Below, piece by piece: positions 22,384-34,386 of a stretch of 64,000 nt of DNA. Position numbers and translations under genes: made by a program. The notes under the pieces are model-generated. The model was not told the DNA's origin. It saw only the letters and a list, made by a program, of their open reading frames with translations, and ran no database searches. The DNA comes from Diphasiastrum complanatum (Eukaryota; Streptophyta; Lycopodiopsida; Lycopodiales; Lycopodiaceae): the NCBI GenBank assembly GCA_029204225.1, contig CM055098.1:10367246-10431245 (forward strand). The letters run 5' to 3'. Within the stretch, counting starts at the first letter, position 1, and each line of letters starts with the position of its first letter.

Positions 22384-22808
22384 AGGAGGAATATGAAGCT
22401 TTGATGGCCAATAAGACATGGGAGCTTGTGGATCTTCCATCCAACAAGTACATCATTGGTTGCAAGTGGGTTTTTCGAGTCAAGTATAATCCAGATGGCA
22501 CAATCAACAAGTACAAGGCTAGGCTTTGTGCTAAAGCTTTTGCTCAAGTTTATGGACTTGATTATGAGGAGGCCTTTGCCCCAATTGCAAAGATGGTATC
22601 AATTAGAATCATAATTTCTCTTGCTTGTTTTTTCAAATGGCAAGTTCTTCAACTAGATGTCTCTAATGCATTTCTAAATGGGTATCTAGAAGAAGAGATT
22701 TATATGGATCAGCCTATTGGGTTTATCCATGATAAAGAAAAAGTTTGCTTGCTCTTTAAAAGTTTATATGGATTGAAGCAAGCTCCAAGGTCATGTTATT
22801 CTCGACTT
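22380..22808 (+). pseudogene. Copia-c reverse transcriptase N-terminal part
   Basis: The frame reads NKTWELVDLPSNKYIIGCKW, YKARLCAKAFAQVYG, QLDVSNAFLNGYLEEEIYM and SLYGLKQAPRSCYSRL, which are RVT_2 motifs up to the point before YVDD. It breaks off at about 22808. The polymerase active site and RNase H are missing. Confidence 0.88.
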
Positions 22809-24505
22809 AACACCTGAGCTCAAAAATGGGTGAAGAAAGAATGAACAGAAATTGTTCGACCGTCTATATCTCTGAAGACGTATGTGTAGCATCAACATCT
22901 GACACACATGAGGTGATCCTAGATTCAGGAGCCACCTCACACTTCGTGACATCAAGACGAATCATGTATGATTTCAGAAGTGCTGATCCTTCAAGATTCA
23001 TAGTTCTTGGAGATGGATCTAGACATCAAGTGAACGGTATTGGTTCACTATGGATCAACACAGACGATAGAGACAGATGACTCGAAGACGTTCTGTTCAT
23101 GCCTACTCTGCAACAAGACTTGCTCTCTATAGCAAGAATAGCAGATGCAGGGATGCGTGTGACGTTTTCTGATGAAGCATGCAACGTGATTGATGCCAGT
23201 ACCAATACTCTCATTGCTCAAGGCAGAAGGAAGGGAAACCTATATCATTTGAAGGTACGCCTACCTACAGATCAGGTGCATCAGACTCATGACGACTCAC
23301 CAGACACTCTGTGGCACAGAAGACTCTGCCACATGAACTCAATGGCACTTTACCAGGCAAGTCATCATGGAGCGATAACAGGGGTCAACATCTCGAATGC
23401 AACCAATTCGACCACCTGTGATGCATGTTTGAAAGGCAAGATGTCACACACACCATGCATTAAAGACTCCTACAGAACGACAAAGATTCTGGAGCTAGTG
23501 CACTCTGACATATGTGGACCATTCAACGTGATCTCAGTAGGAGGTTCAAAGTATTATATAACCTTCATTGATGATTATAACAAATTTGACTGTGTATTTT
23601 ATTCAGAATAAATCTGAAGCACTTGATAAATTCACAGAATATGTGAATTGGGCTGAGAGATGTACACGCAACAAAGTGAAACAGATCAGAATAGATCGAG
23701 GTGGCGAATACATCTCGATTCGCTTCACGACTTCTACAATGATCGTGGCATCATTCACAGAAGAACCGCAACCTATACACCGCAACATAATGGTGTTGCT
23801 GAACGAAAGAACAAGACCCTGATGGAAGCAGCCAAATGCATGATGGCCTATTCGAAGGCTCTAAGGGCACTGTGGGCTGAAGCAGTAGCTACAGCCGCAT
23901 ACATCCAAAACAGAACAGGCAAGTCTGGTGTCCCACACACGACACCACATGAGCTATGGTGGGGTAGAAAGCCCAACCTGTCTCACATCAGAATCTTTGG
24001 CTGTGCAACTTATGCACATATTCTTGATAAGCTTCATAAGAAGCTTGATGAGAAAGTCGAGCAAGGATTTTTGGTAGGTTATGACAACAACTCCTCATAC
24101 TACATAGTCTATATGCCAGACACGAACATTGTGAAAACAGTGAGAGATCAGATTCAATGAGAGCAGGACAATGGCCAATGACGATCTTGTCAGCTACAAA
24201 GTTTTGGAGAGACAGTACTATGACCTGCTGCCAATGACAGAGGGAGTAGAAGATGAACACGAAAACGAAGATTTTCGAGTCGTCTCCCATTCGAGCGACG
24301 AATCTAACGAAGAAAGATTCGGGAGGCAGCCTGCTGCCGCAGTTCCTTTAAACCAAAATGGTTCCGGACCAAGCAGAGCAGACAAGGCAAAGGCATAGCT
24401 GTTCCAAGAGGATCTCCCAGAAGGTCAACAAGACCACAAAGAGCGCCAACAAGAGATGTGCCAGGCAGTTCAGCTTCCACATCAGAAGAGTTATGCGGGT
24501 TCAGT
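22809..24505 (+). pseudogene. Copia-d: protease-integrase fragment of a second copia family
   Basis: It starts in a linker before protease. VILDSGATSHFVT keeps the catalytic DSGAT. Integrase zinc finger (LWHRRLCHMNSMALY, CDACLKGK), LVHSDICGPF, YITFIDDYNK, QIRIDRGGEYIS and PQHNGVAERKNKTLMEAAK follow. Then come IRIFGCATYAHI and LDEKVEQGFLVGYD. At least two frameshifts (near 23600 and 24150) and an in-frame TGA at 23078-23080 break it. A basic linker (RRSTRPQRAP, shifted frame) near 24420 is the last recognisable part before the LINE begins. Gag, RT and LTRs are absent. Confidence 0.86.
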
Positions 24506-26406
24506 GGCAAACCACATTTGTTCGTGCTCTTTACTCTTCCTCCTCCTCTACGCTTCTCTATAATGGTTATCATTTTGTCCATTTTTTTTTCCAAAGTGTG
24601 GTATTCATCAAGGTTGTCCACTCTCACCTTTGCTTTTTGCTATTGCTATTGAACTACTTTCTCGTGCCATGTACCAAATGTTTTTCCTTCACCTTGTCAC
24701 CCCTTTCTGTTCCCTGTTGGGACCATTGTTGCACCGGTTATTTGCTGATGATGTTACTCTTTTATCTCTCCTCTCTGAATCTAATGTTTGGCACCTCCCA
24801 GACATCTTTATCAAGTTTTGATATTGATCTTCCTCCCGTTTGAATAAAGAGAATTCTAAGCTCCACGTCATTGCTCCTCATCCCCCTTCTTGGGTTTCCA
24901 CCTTAAATATTCATATCATGACCCATGATATGGTTACACGATTGCTCAGGACCCCCTCTCCACCATCAATGCTCTAACTAGTTTCTCCAAGCTTTTGTCT
25001 ATAAGGCCATTGGAACTCCCACTTCATGTCCTTTGCCTTTTTAAGGGTTTTAGTTGTCCATCACATACTAGCTTCCTATCTAGTGTTTTTCTCTTCCATT
25101 TGTCACAACCAAAGCCCTCCAAAATTCCCTCACTACTCTCCTTTACTACTTTCTTTGAGCTGGTAAACAACCCCTTCTTTCTTGGTCAGTCTGCATGCCC
25201 ACCATGGCTGATGGTGTTCTAGTCATTCCTAATCCGACTTTTAAGCCTCTCCTCCTTCTTCGCCTTTCCTCCTTGGTTCACCCTTCTCAATAGTAACATT
25301 TGTCTCTTCTCGTCTATATGGCTTCTACTGTTGCTATTCCCCTGCTCTTTCAACCACCCTACTCCTATTCTAAGTTGATTACTTTTGATTGCTCCTTTCG
25401 CTTCAATGGTCCCTTCATTGTCAAAAGCCTAGCTTCAGCCTTCTTAAAACTTCGCCATCTTCTCTCCTAGTCTAATTGCCATGTTCTCCCTCCTAATAAG
25501 CCAATCTAGACCTTTTCACTCTTCTCTCCATCATTTCCTCCACTCTTCTACATCAATCCACGTCTCTCTCTTGCCTTGGTCTACAAAGTCCTAACATGTT
25601 TCATCAGCCCATTTTTGTTCCCCCTACTAGCTCCTTCAATATTCTACCTTAATTGCCAATGAGTGCTCACTGCTGGACCTTGTTTCTTTCTCAGCTTTGA
25701 GTTTGCATATTGCCCATGGCTCTTCCACCCTAGACAGCTAGGAGCCTTCTCTTGACTAGTCACTTCTTGGCTACCATACTACCCACCTTTTCATCACTAT
25801 ATATCCTTCCCCCCTTCTAGACTTTTTCAATCGATGTAACTCCACCATTTGGCACAAAAGATTGCATACTATCCGTTCTCTTCCTGCAGCAAATTCAAAT
25901 ATTTAGCTTCCTACATCATGACCAATATCCTTCTCTTGGCCAAATGACCATTCCTTTCTAATCTCCTCTCCTACCTTTTCCAACTGAAGGAGGCGATTGT
26001 TGAGCACATATTTTATAATTGTTGTTGGGATCTATGGTTGGAGGCGGACTATCCTCTCCGATATTGATAATTCCTCATTCCTTTGGCAATTGACACCATT
26101 TCGTTGGGCGACTCACAAACCAGGATTCCTCTCTTATGTTTTGGCATTTGTGCAGGCTTATGGTCCTTTAATAGCTCTTCCTCCCCACTCTGAGTGGTGA
26201 CCTGCTTGCAGCTTGCTATGTATTTTTCATTGTTTACTTATATTGGACTACCTCCCTACATGGTGTGCAAATAGTCTTATTTTCTTTCTATTGAATAGTG
26301 TACGCTTATGAGTTTGACACAGCTTTGGTCTTGGAATGTTGTTTCCTCTTTGTACTTCGTACATTTGTGAAAATAGATTAGTATCTTAAAGCTTGACAAA
26401 AAAAAA
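24506..26406 (+). mobile_element. 5'-truncated LINE (non-LTR retrotransposon) with oligo(A) end
   Basis: Shifted frames show the RT core GIHQGCPLSPLLFAIAIELL, then SRAMYQM and the catalytic LFADDVTLLSLL (24750-24785), all typical of plant L1-type ORF2. Near 26000 a zf-RVT-like end reads EAIVEHIFYNCCWDLWLEA. The copy finishes with AGCTTGAC followed by nine A residues (26397-26406). The 5' part (ORF1, endonuclease, most of RT) is missing, as is usual for truncated reverse transcription. Numerous stops show it is old. Confidence 0.85.
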
Positions 26407-28030
26407 CTAAACTAAGACATTTTTTTGAAAGAGATTTTTGTGCAAAAAATGACTTCTAATAAATTTTCATATCAACTTCATTATGAAAAAATCCTTTTCT
26501 ACCTTCAAATAGCCAAGGTCTCGTAAACTGAAAATTATGCACATTTGAAATGTTGCTTAGTTTCCAAGGGTAGGTTTAAATCTAGGACCAAAGAAATGCA
26601 GTCATTGAGTAATTGCACATTTGAAATGGAAGGCAAATTGTAAAACTCAATTTGAGAATGCATATTCTTGTGTAGGCATTGGAATCAATTAGCATAAGGA
26701 AATACAATTTACATGCAACTTCCATGCTTGCAAAATTTCTCCCAATCTTGAATGCTTCATTTTAACCTTATCAAATTTTGTGGAAAATCCATATTTTTAA
26801 ATAAATACTTGAACCAATTTCTAATGTTTATTTAAATAAAAATAATAATAGAACCAAATCTTTAATATAGAGAAAAAAATTTGTGATAAAAAATGTAAAA
26901 ATTTCCATGGTCTACTTCAAAAGACTAGTATATTCGCCATTCCTCACCCGACTTTCTAACAAAGGGTGGACTCAAAAAAAAATACTTTTCAAATTGTATA
27001 AAAGTGCTAATGGCAAAACAATCGCTTAGAAATTTTCTCCTCCACAAAAAATGATTTGCTCTAGAAGATTTTTTGATCACAGTCTTAATTTTTTGAAGAA
27101 ATTGATTATACCTCCCACACAAAAAATCCTTTACATACACCTTTCAGTTGTCGGAAGGTGCATGTAAAAAAAGGAAATTACCTCTTTTACATGCCCCTTC
27201 CGCCGACAAGGTGCATGTAAAAGAAATTTTACAGCAAAAAAAAGGAGGAAAGAACCCGCCCCCCTATTTTCTTTTGTTTCTTGCCTCATATCCATGACTT
27301 AATTCTAATAAATCATTTTCTAAGTTCAAGATAATACCCATTTGACATGGAAGAGTTCACGTCAACAAAATTAGGGTTAAACTTGGAAATGTTCCCTCTA
27401 GTCTAAAGTCTTATTATTATTGTTGTGAAAAGTAAATCACCCGTGTGCATTTTCCATAAGTTTATATGAACAGAATAAATTTTCAAATGCTAGTTCCAAT
27501 CATTTATTAGTCATTTGAAAAATCAGCTTCGATGAGAGTTACTCCTTTTCAAAAGTTAGGCCCTAATTTGATGCTCATTTGCTTTTTCAAATACCCCACT
27601 AAAGGGACCACTTTATAAGTGAGTAAACTTTTCCCCATATCCAATTGTCATATCATACTGATGGCATAAAACTACAAACCTCCCCACTATCTGCTAATCT
27701 TCATAGTATGTCTACTAACCTCACCACAGTACATCTGCTAGCCTCACAATTATAGTATATCTGCATGGCTATTCTTATTCAAGAAACTTCCCAAGTAATT
27801 TAGTTTCTATGTATACGTTCAATTGGCTCATCCAGTGAAGCAAGGAAATACAGAGGTACAATCATTTTGTATTGTCATGAAAACTCATACATTTGCTGGT
27901 CTCAAAATATACATCTACACAGTTCTGCTTATTCAAGAGACTGCCATATATATGTTAAAAGTATTCTAATACTGAGTAATCATTGCAAATGAAGTCCTTT
28001 CACATTTCATTCAAAGAGCTGACACAGTAA
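26407..28030. other. AT-rich spacer; no gene seen
   Basis: Apart from the hairpin at 27148-27209, I find nothing that supports a gene. The right end is the presumed 3'UTR and downstream region of the PM19-like gene, whose stop codon is at 28031-28033. Confidence 0.5.
27148..27209. repeat. 62-bp imperfect palindrome (hairpin)
   Basis: The left arm TTGTCGGAAGGTGCATGTAA pairs with the right arm TTACATGCCCCTTCCGCCGACAA (shown in parts: TTACATGCCCC and TTCCGCCGACAA), around a short AAAGGAAATTACCT loop. Further copies of the TTTACAT/GTGCATGTAAAAG motif flank it. It could be a very small foldback/MITE relic. Confidence 0.7.
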
Positions 28031-29413
28031 TTAGACAGCAGGAGCAGCCGCTGCTGTCTTAGGATATTGTTCAGCCCCTTCCCTACCTCCAGATCTTAAA
28101 TCGTCTCCCAAGAGCCCTCCATGCAATAGCAGCAGGTACAAAAGCTGGAACCCTGCCAGGATGATCACAAACGCTTCCAGGGTTTTCTGCAACATTAATA
28201 ACAAACAAGTTCAAAGCTGAGAGGAACATATTCAAAATAATCATAAGGATTTTTTTAGCCCCAGCGAAAGTGATGAATTCAACACAAAACAACTATTGGT
28301 ACAAAAGCATATTGCTATTTATCAAACAAATGAAAAGACTTTCAAAAAAATGGAAAGAATTTACCTAAACTATGGATAGAAGCTTAAAGATTAAAAGCTA
28401 CAATTTAAAATGGCAACTGAATAAATTACCATGCGACCATCTCTGTAACCACCCCGCAAGCGAATTTCCTTGCAAGACAACCTGCAAACAATTTCGAGCT
28501 TGTGCTGTCAGATTATACTCGAGAGAGAAAAGAAGTTGCCAAGGGGCTGGTACGGCTGATAATTAGCACACAAGATTTATAATAAGTGGTCTGCTGGTAT
28601 GTGCGCAATGTTGTAGAGCATGATTGATTTATACTCCTAAAGTCGTGATCAAGCTTTACTTCAACAGCCCAATCATTTGTCACCCTTAGGATTTCGACGT
28701 CACTTCGTTGTTGCGTCAAAAATCAATATTGTAAGAAGCCTCACTTTCTAAACTTCGTACTCTCCATCAAAGAACAGGACTGCAATGATCTTCAATAATA
28801 TTTAACGTATTCAAGATCCAGGTATCCAACGCAAGAAGTTCGCTCCAGGTAATATCAGACTGATAAAACAAGCTAACAAATACACTTAACTGAGCATAGT
28901 TTTAGCATCAAGAGCTCGAGGCTGTGAACCAAAACTGGTCAGATATATAGAAGTACAAAATAGTCAGCTGAGTTCCATACCCAAAGGCAAGAAGGGTGAG
29001 AAGCCAGGCAATCAAAGCCGATGAAGCGGCAGCTGCAAGACTTTCACTTCTCCATAGAGCAATATGGGCAGCTCCTGTGAGAAGCGAGGCAATTCCTACC
29101 ACACCGGCTATCAAAGCTGTTATGATGAAATACGGAGTCGCCGCATTACCTGAGGCAATAACACGCCCAAACTTAATTATGAACTACTAGTTCAATAAAG
29201 AATAAAAGCGGCGTAAGGGAGCTGACTCTCACCAACGGGGTATCTGGTAACAGTCACTACGCCTCTTGTGGGATTGACCACATTAGTCTGCCCAAAATCG
29301 ATAGCACGATTGATAGCCCATCCTGCAATCCCCAGGACAATCATATACATGCAGAAGTTCAATATAAGCAAAGGTATCACTGCCGCCCTCGTTGCTGTTC
29401 GCGTTTCTGCCAT
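28031..29413 (-). CDS. AWPM-19 / PM19-like membrane protein (4 exons)
   Basis: This is a complete gene for a small plasma-membrane protein of the AWPM-19 family. Exons on the minus strand are 29413-29233, 29149-28981, 28481-28430 and 28186-28031. All introns are GT-AG with matching phases, giving 558 nt and 185 aa. Four hydrophobic helices are visible, at about residues 12-34, 64-88, 97-118 and 138-153. Family landmarks are the N-terminal LNFCMYMIVLGIAGWAINRA, YPVGNAATPYFIITALIAG, GVVGIASLLTG, LLTLLAFGLSCKEI and TLEAFVIILAGFQLLYLLLL. Exon 3 is only 52 nt but restores the conserved CKEI block. Family members are induced by ABA, cold and drying in seeds and vegetative tissue; their molecular role (membrane stabilising or ABA transport has been proposed) is not settled. 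No disabling changes are seen. Confidence 0.93.
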
Positions 29414-29519
29414 CCCTGACTACTTACTAGTTTACCAAGTGATAACAACCATAAATTGCCTTGGATGATTGTCGTCAGCCTTGAAAGCAAAAGTTCAGAC
29501 TGATTCTTAGGCGGATAGG

Positions 29520-29526
29520 TATATAT
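29520..29526 (-). promoter_or_regulatory. TATA-like box of the PM19-like gene
   Basis: TATATA in GGAATATATACC (minus strand) lies about 107 bp upstream of the start codon. This is a plausible distance given a short 5'UTR. No transcription start is known. Confidence 0.35.
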
Positions 29527-29550
29527 TCCAGGGCTACGAGAAACTGTGAC

Positions 29551-29755
29551 CTTCTATCACATGACCTGCAGTTCGGTAAGGCAAGATCTAAAGCTAGGAG
29601 CAACTTGAAGATAAAAAGAGGCTTCTACTATATAACTTGCAGTTGGGCGGGGCAAGATCTAAGCTGGGATCAAATGTGAAGATAGAAAGAGCCTTCTACT
29701 ACATTCACATGCAGTTGGGTGAGTAATCGGATCCAAAGCAAGCTAAGAAATGAGG
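29551..29755. repeat. 71-bp tandem repeat upstream of the PM19-like gene
   Basis: Units start CTTCTATCAC (29551), CTTCTACTA (29622) and CTTCTACTAC (29693), exactly 71 bp apart. Each carries TGCAGTT and, in the first two, GGCAAGATCTAA. The third copy is partial. They lie 140-340 bp upstream of the start codon. Confidence 0.85.
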
Positions 29756-29947
29756 CCATGGTTTGCAACGAAGGAACAAGAGCTTAATGAAGGCAAGAAT
29801 GTGAAAAGATAAGAAGATTGAGTGAGGTCGAGCGCATGCTGCTTATGTGGAATTAGTAACAAAGGTGGCGGATGAAGATGGGTGCGACGCCATGCATAGG
29901 AATACATACTAAATTTGATTGATGTGATTTGTGCTCACTCGAGGACG

Positions 29948-29989
29948 ACGTGTTGGAGTGAGTGTGAACGCATACTATTACTCACGTGG
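29948..29989. promoter_or_regulatory. Two ACGTG (ABRE-like) cores
   Basis: ACGTGT at 29948-29953 and CACGTGG at 29983-29989 contain the core bound by ABA-responsive bZIP factors. They lie about 535-575 bp upstream of an AWPM-19 family gene, a family known to respond to ABA. Two short motifs can occur by chance, so this is only suggestive. Confidence 0.25.
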
Positions 29990-31164
29990 TATTGCCTTTC
30001 CAAGTATGACCACTCCCTAAGTAGAATGATATATGCTTTGCAAATAGTGGGTGGGGAGAGGATATGTGCACCCCATGGCATGTGATCGATGTAAAAGTTC
30101 TTTCTTCTTTGCATAGCTCAAGCTAATTGTCTTTTTGGTATGAACTCTCGTTGCCATAGCCCATGCTTGGTTGCCAACAATTGGCCACCCAAGTGTTTTA
30201 TGTAATCTTAGCTTACCCTCACATGGGGGGAGGAAAAAGGTGAACCTCTTGTGAAATCAAAATTGCGTAGATAGTGGAGCAGATAGAAACCTACAAACTC
30301 ATGAAGTGTTCAACTCGTGTTTTTAAGGAGCTCATGCACATAACTTTTGCAAACTTGCTTAGCTTTTGACAGATTGACGGGAATGCCCAAATCTTGGGCG
30401 GCATGTATGGGGTGGACAAGGTTGATACAAAAAATATCGATGTATCTATTGTAATGCCAATCCAAGAGTCGCAAGCAACTCACCTTGGTGTCCCAAGAAT
30501 CCCCCCTAATCATGTCCCAAAAAACCACAAATGAATGTAGCTAAGCCTCTGACCGTGTCGATGAGCTAGCACACTAGATCTGGTCAAACTGAGCCCTCTA
30601 TCTATGAACAAGCCCCAACCACTTAGCTCTAAGAGTAGAGTAGCTTTTGAGCTCAAATCTATTCCATGACGGCTCTTGGTGCATGTTGCCCCAAGAGCAA
30701 TTCACGAGACTTCCCAAGTAGGGGTGCACTACCATAAATGGACTTCAAACAATACTTCAAAGAGAAGTGGCTATCTACAAAAATAGATGAGGAGAGATGT
30801 GCAACTTCCCCCAAGTCTCAGAGTTTCCTTACGATTGTGTTCATGGGGTAAAGCCCATTTCATGCCAATGGCCCCATAGATCACGTCTACACCCAAATAT
30901 AATGTACCTTCTTGCTTATGGATAAACGTCGATGAATACATTTAGGCCAATTTTCCCATTAAGTTTATTTTAAAAAAGATTATTGATCTGTTAGCAATAT
31001 TAAGCTTTCAAAATAAATTTTTAAATATATGTGGTGATGCGTTATTCTTCACTCTCTTATTATTCCTTGAAGCATTGTGGGTGATTCTTTCACTATGAGA
31101 ACGAGAGTAGAAACTACTTCCACCTTTATTCGAACGTGTTTGGTTCGGATCGGTTCGGGCCGAC
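29990..31164. other. Unassigned spacer
   Basis: No recognisable gene. Minus-strand frames at 30250-30530 have a protein-like look over 72 codons but match no family I know. The last 35 bp (31130-31164) carry TTCGGATCGGTTCGG-like sequence related to the repeat on the other side of LARD-1. Confidence 0.4.
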
Positions 31165-31677
31165 TGTTATGTCTATGGCCAGTAAGTGCGATTCAGTATA
31201 CTCCTAGTCTTGGATACATGGTACTCCAGTAAATCAAGCTGTTAGTTATGCCACGTCATACTGGATGTGACCCAAAAGTAACTAATATCCTTGTGAGGCC
31301 CAGAACACACTAAATGGAGGTTAGACAAGGTATGAGACAGTGTATGCATGTGTAGAGTTATCAATAGCAATTCTATGAATAGGTGGTCCATGCTTAGGAC
31401 TCTATTCTAGTATGTATAATAAACTTAGGGCTATGCATGGCTATGTTCCTAGATTGCTTTTGGCTCTATATATTGAGGCCAAACTTGCCCTACTCCTCAT
31501 TGTGATCATGGATTCATTGCTAGGGTTTCACTCTACCTTCATGCTTCTTGTTCCTTGGCTTGGGGGTGAAGCTTCTAGAGTTGATTGGTTGCTTCTACTT
31601 GGTTGGGTGGTTGCTCCATAATGTGTTTTCCATTTTGTGTTATCTTGTAAGTAGGATCTTAGGGAGCATCCCTTATA
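31165..31677 (+). repeat. 5' LTR of LARD-1
   Basis: 513 bp from TGTTATGTCTATGG to CCCTTATA, one base before the PBS. The TG...TA ends are slightly atypical (TG...CA is usual). A CTATATATTGAGG stretch near 31465 could hold the LTR promoter. Confidence 0.88.
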
Positions 31678-31678
31678 G

Positions 31679-31690
31679 TGGTATCAGAGC
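31679..31690 (+). other. PBS of LARD-1
   Basis: A perfect TGGTATCAGAGC follows the LTR after one base. Use of the copia-type initiator-Met primer suggests mobilisation by copia machinery. Confidence 0.85.
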
Positions 31691-34373
31691 AAGGCTTATG
31701 AAGATGGGAAAACATGGAGAAGGGCTTTTTTTGCGCCAAATCCAACTAGGGTACCTTTCGTCGAAATTTCGGATTGGATCCATGGAAATTCTCGTCTAAG
31801 GTGAATAGCAAGGTTGCAAGTGGGTGTACTATCCGAGTTTCAATTTGCATGTTGCTAAGATCCATTACTCTTGGGATTCTTTGTGGTTTTATGGAGAATT
31901 GTCCTTGAAGGCCAATTTGTGATGCTTTTTTGGAGCTTTTTCATGTGTAGATCAAATCTTTGGTAGATCTGAATTTTCCAGCAAGTGTACTTTCATTTTA
32001 GGGTTCATTAATGATGAAATTAATGATGCATGCCGGTTCTCTCCAATGATTTATGATTCTCGGCTATGTTTTGGTCAAAATTGTTTGGTTTTTCATGCTT
32101 TTTGGCATAAAATAGATAGTAAGAACCAAAATGCAGCAGGATCAAATCAATTAGATGGTTGTAATTCTGTAAATTGGTTTGCATGTGTTAGAGAAAGAGT
32201 TGTATGTCATGGATTTCCACTTTATGGTGATGAAAAAACTGGAAAATAGCCAAAAATCATCATTTTTGCTTGTTTTTTCATAAAGTTGGATAGTAGGTGG
32301 CTGTAAAACACCATGTAGAGCTTGTAAAGAGGTGGACCAAAGTCTTTTGAAGCTTTCCCTGAAGTTAAAATCAAGAATTCTAGCAATTGAACTTGTAGGA
32401 AATAAAAAAAATTCAAAAAATGACCATTTTTGGTGATTTTTGGGGGATGGATCTCTCCAAATCCATAAGGAGATCATTCTAGAACTAGTTAAAACATGAT
32501 TAGCATTCCTTTTTACCTTCCCAGCAAGCTATCAGACCTGTGAATTGATGGCCGGTGGCTTATGCACCATCTCTATCAAGTTTGAAGCTATTTTGACTTC
32601 TACAACCCAAGAAATCTTCGTTCTCAGCCTATACTGCATCTTAGGATCAGTATGAATGCTTCATGGAAGTCTAATAGGATGTTAAAGACTGCTGGTAACA
32701 TCAATTTTGAGCTTGTGGAGGTGTTTGCATGTTTTTTGATCATTTGGTCTACAAAAAGTGCGCCCTACTACAGTTTTTTTATCTCCCTATGTACTGAGCC
32801 TTACAACACCCAATTTGGTGTCCTGTAGCCAAAGTTATGATCATCTGAAGTTTTGCAATTTTGTGAGTAAAACTGGCAAAATTTGGAATTGTTCTGATTG
32901 CATGCCAGTCATTTCCCTAATTGGTAGTACAGTGTTTGCATGGAATAGCTGCATGCTGATTTTCAGAGTGATTCTGACAAGCATGAGGGATTTACAATCA
33001 ATTTGAGTGGTTATACGCATGTGCTCTGACAGTTGGGTCACAAATCAGTGTTAATGGATGACAAATTCCGTAAAACTGAAGTTTACGTAAAAAATTCCAT
33101 AATGACGTTTGTGACTGATGTAATGTGCTTTGCATGCCGGTTTGACATTGGACTAGTAACATTAGGAATCGGACACTGTTTTGATTTTTTCGACTCCAAT
33201 TGCCTTTTATACTAACGGGATTTTTGTCAGAATTTTTGAATTACGTAAAATAAAGCAAAATTAGAGTTTTCTGGAAAGGAACGAAATTTTAGTCGTTTTT
33301 TTTGTTATCTATGGAATCAGGTTAGATTAGTGAATTGATTAATTTGAGTTTATCAGTTCAGAATTGATCACAGTGTTTTCACTAAGTCTAAATAATTTCC
33401 CGGTGATAGATAAGTTAAAATTGACAGAAGGAACCGCAATGAATGGCTAAGATTTTTTACTAAAGTAGAATTTGATACATGGATTACATTGGATCTGTTA
33501 GTTGACAGAAGCTTGTCACTAGATTTGATGCATCAGTAGGGTTTGAAGCTTATCATTAACCAGAAAAGATCAGGATGTAATATTGAATCATGTTAAGAAT
33601 TCAGATCAGTGTTTTGAATCTCTCTACTCCATTATTTTATTTGAGAGCCTATGGATCTCACAGATATTCTCACAAGATGAGTAATCCTATTTGTGGAGAA
33701 TTTAATTAGTCTAGTGGATGCTATTCTACTACAGTTTATGGTCTGCAGATGTTTGAGTACAGTTCTTCATCTGATTGGATCTCCAGTTATCTTAGGAGAC
33801 AAACAAGTCTATTAAGATGAATGAATGCTATTTTCTTGCATTTGGTGCTAGAAACAGGAGCATTTAACTCAAAAGAGTATTTGGGGTACTCAGAGTTGAG
33901 TTTTAATCATTCTATATCTTAATGATTCCCCTAGAGATTCTAGCTAAATGAATTATCATATCTTAGAATTTATATTCTAAGGATATTTGTACTTGAAAGC
34001 TTATGAATTATCTGCCAGAGTTGTGGATAATTTCATACTGTAATTGTAATTATTTTATTATTTCTTTAGCTTTAATCTCTTAAGTTAGGTTATTTTACCC
34101 AATGTTTCATGTAAGTGTTTTATATGAAGGTGATGTTACTAACTTGTGATGCATGTAACCCAGATGGAAAATTTATCGCTTAGTGTACTTTTCAAACCTG
34201 AGTTGTACTCCAGTGTAGAGATTATCATTTAGAAGATAGGATTATCTATGAGTACTTGTTTGAAGTGAAAGTTTAACTAAGGATAATGATTTTCTAGGTT
34301 GATATTTAAAGTTAAAAGAACTGTTCCTGTTATTCTTTCCTATTTAGAGAGCTTCTAAGGATAGAAGCAGTTT

Positions 34374-34386
34374 ACGGAGGGAAGAA
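34374..34386 (+). other. Polypurine tract of LARD-1
   Basis: ACGGAGGGAAGAA directly precedes the 3' LTR start TGCTATGTCC. The matching tract AAGGAGGGAAGAA precedes the LARD-2 LTR fragment at 42597. Confidence 0.8.

Larger units (their letters stand above)
18417..22808 (+). mobile_element. Copia-c: 3'-truncated Ty1/copia retrotransposon
   Basis: The order is LTR, PBS, untranslated leader, gag, CCHC, protease, integrase and the first part of RT. The element stops inside RT at about 22808, where a different copia family (copia-d) begins at its protease region. Frameshifts and stops are scattered through it. Confidence 0.82.

Noticed and set aside
28083-28292. 69-codon minus-strand frame at the PM19-like 3' end
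   Set aside because: It is the wrong frame. The splice-consistent frame gives KTLEAFVIILAG and ends at 28031.
30310-30528. 72-codon minus-strand frame of protein-like appearance
   Set aside because: No family recognised, no splice or neighbouring exon support, and the surrounding frames are closed. Left as unassigned.
31412-31799. Short frames in the LARD-1 5' LTR, with a similar one in the 3' LTR at 34777
   Set aside because: They lie in LTR sequence and are present in both LTRs only because the LTRs are duplicates. No known domain.
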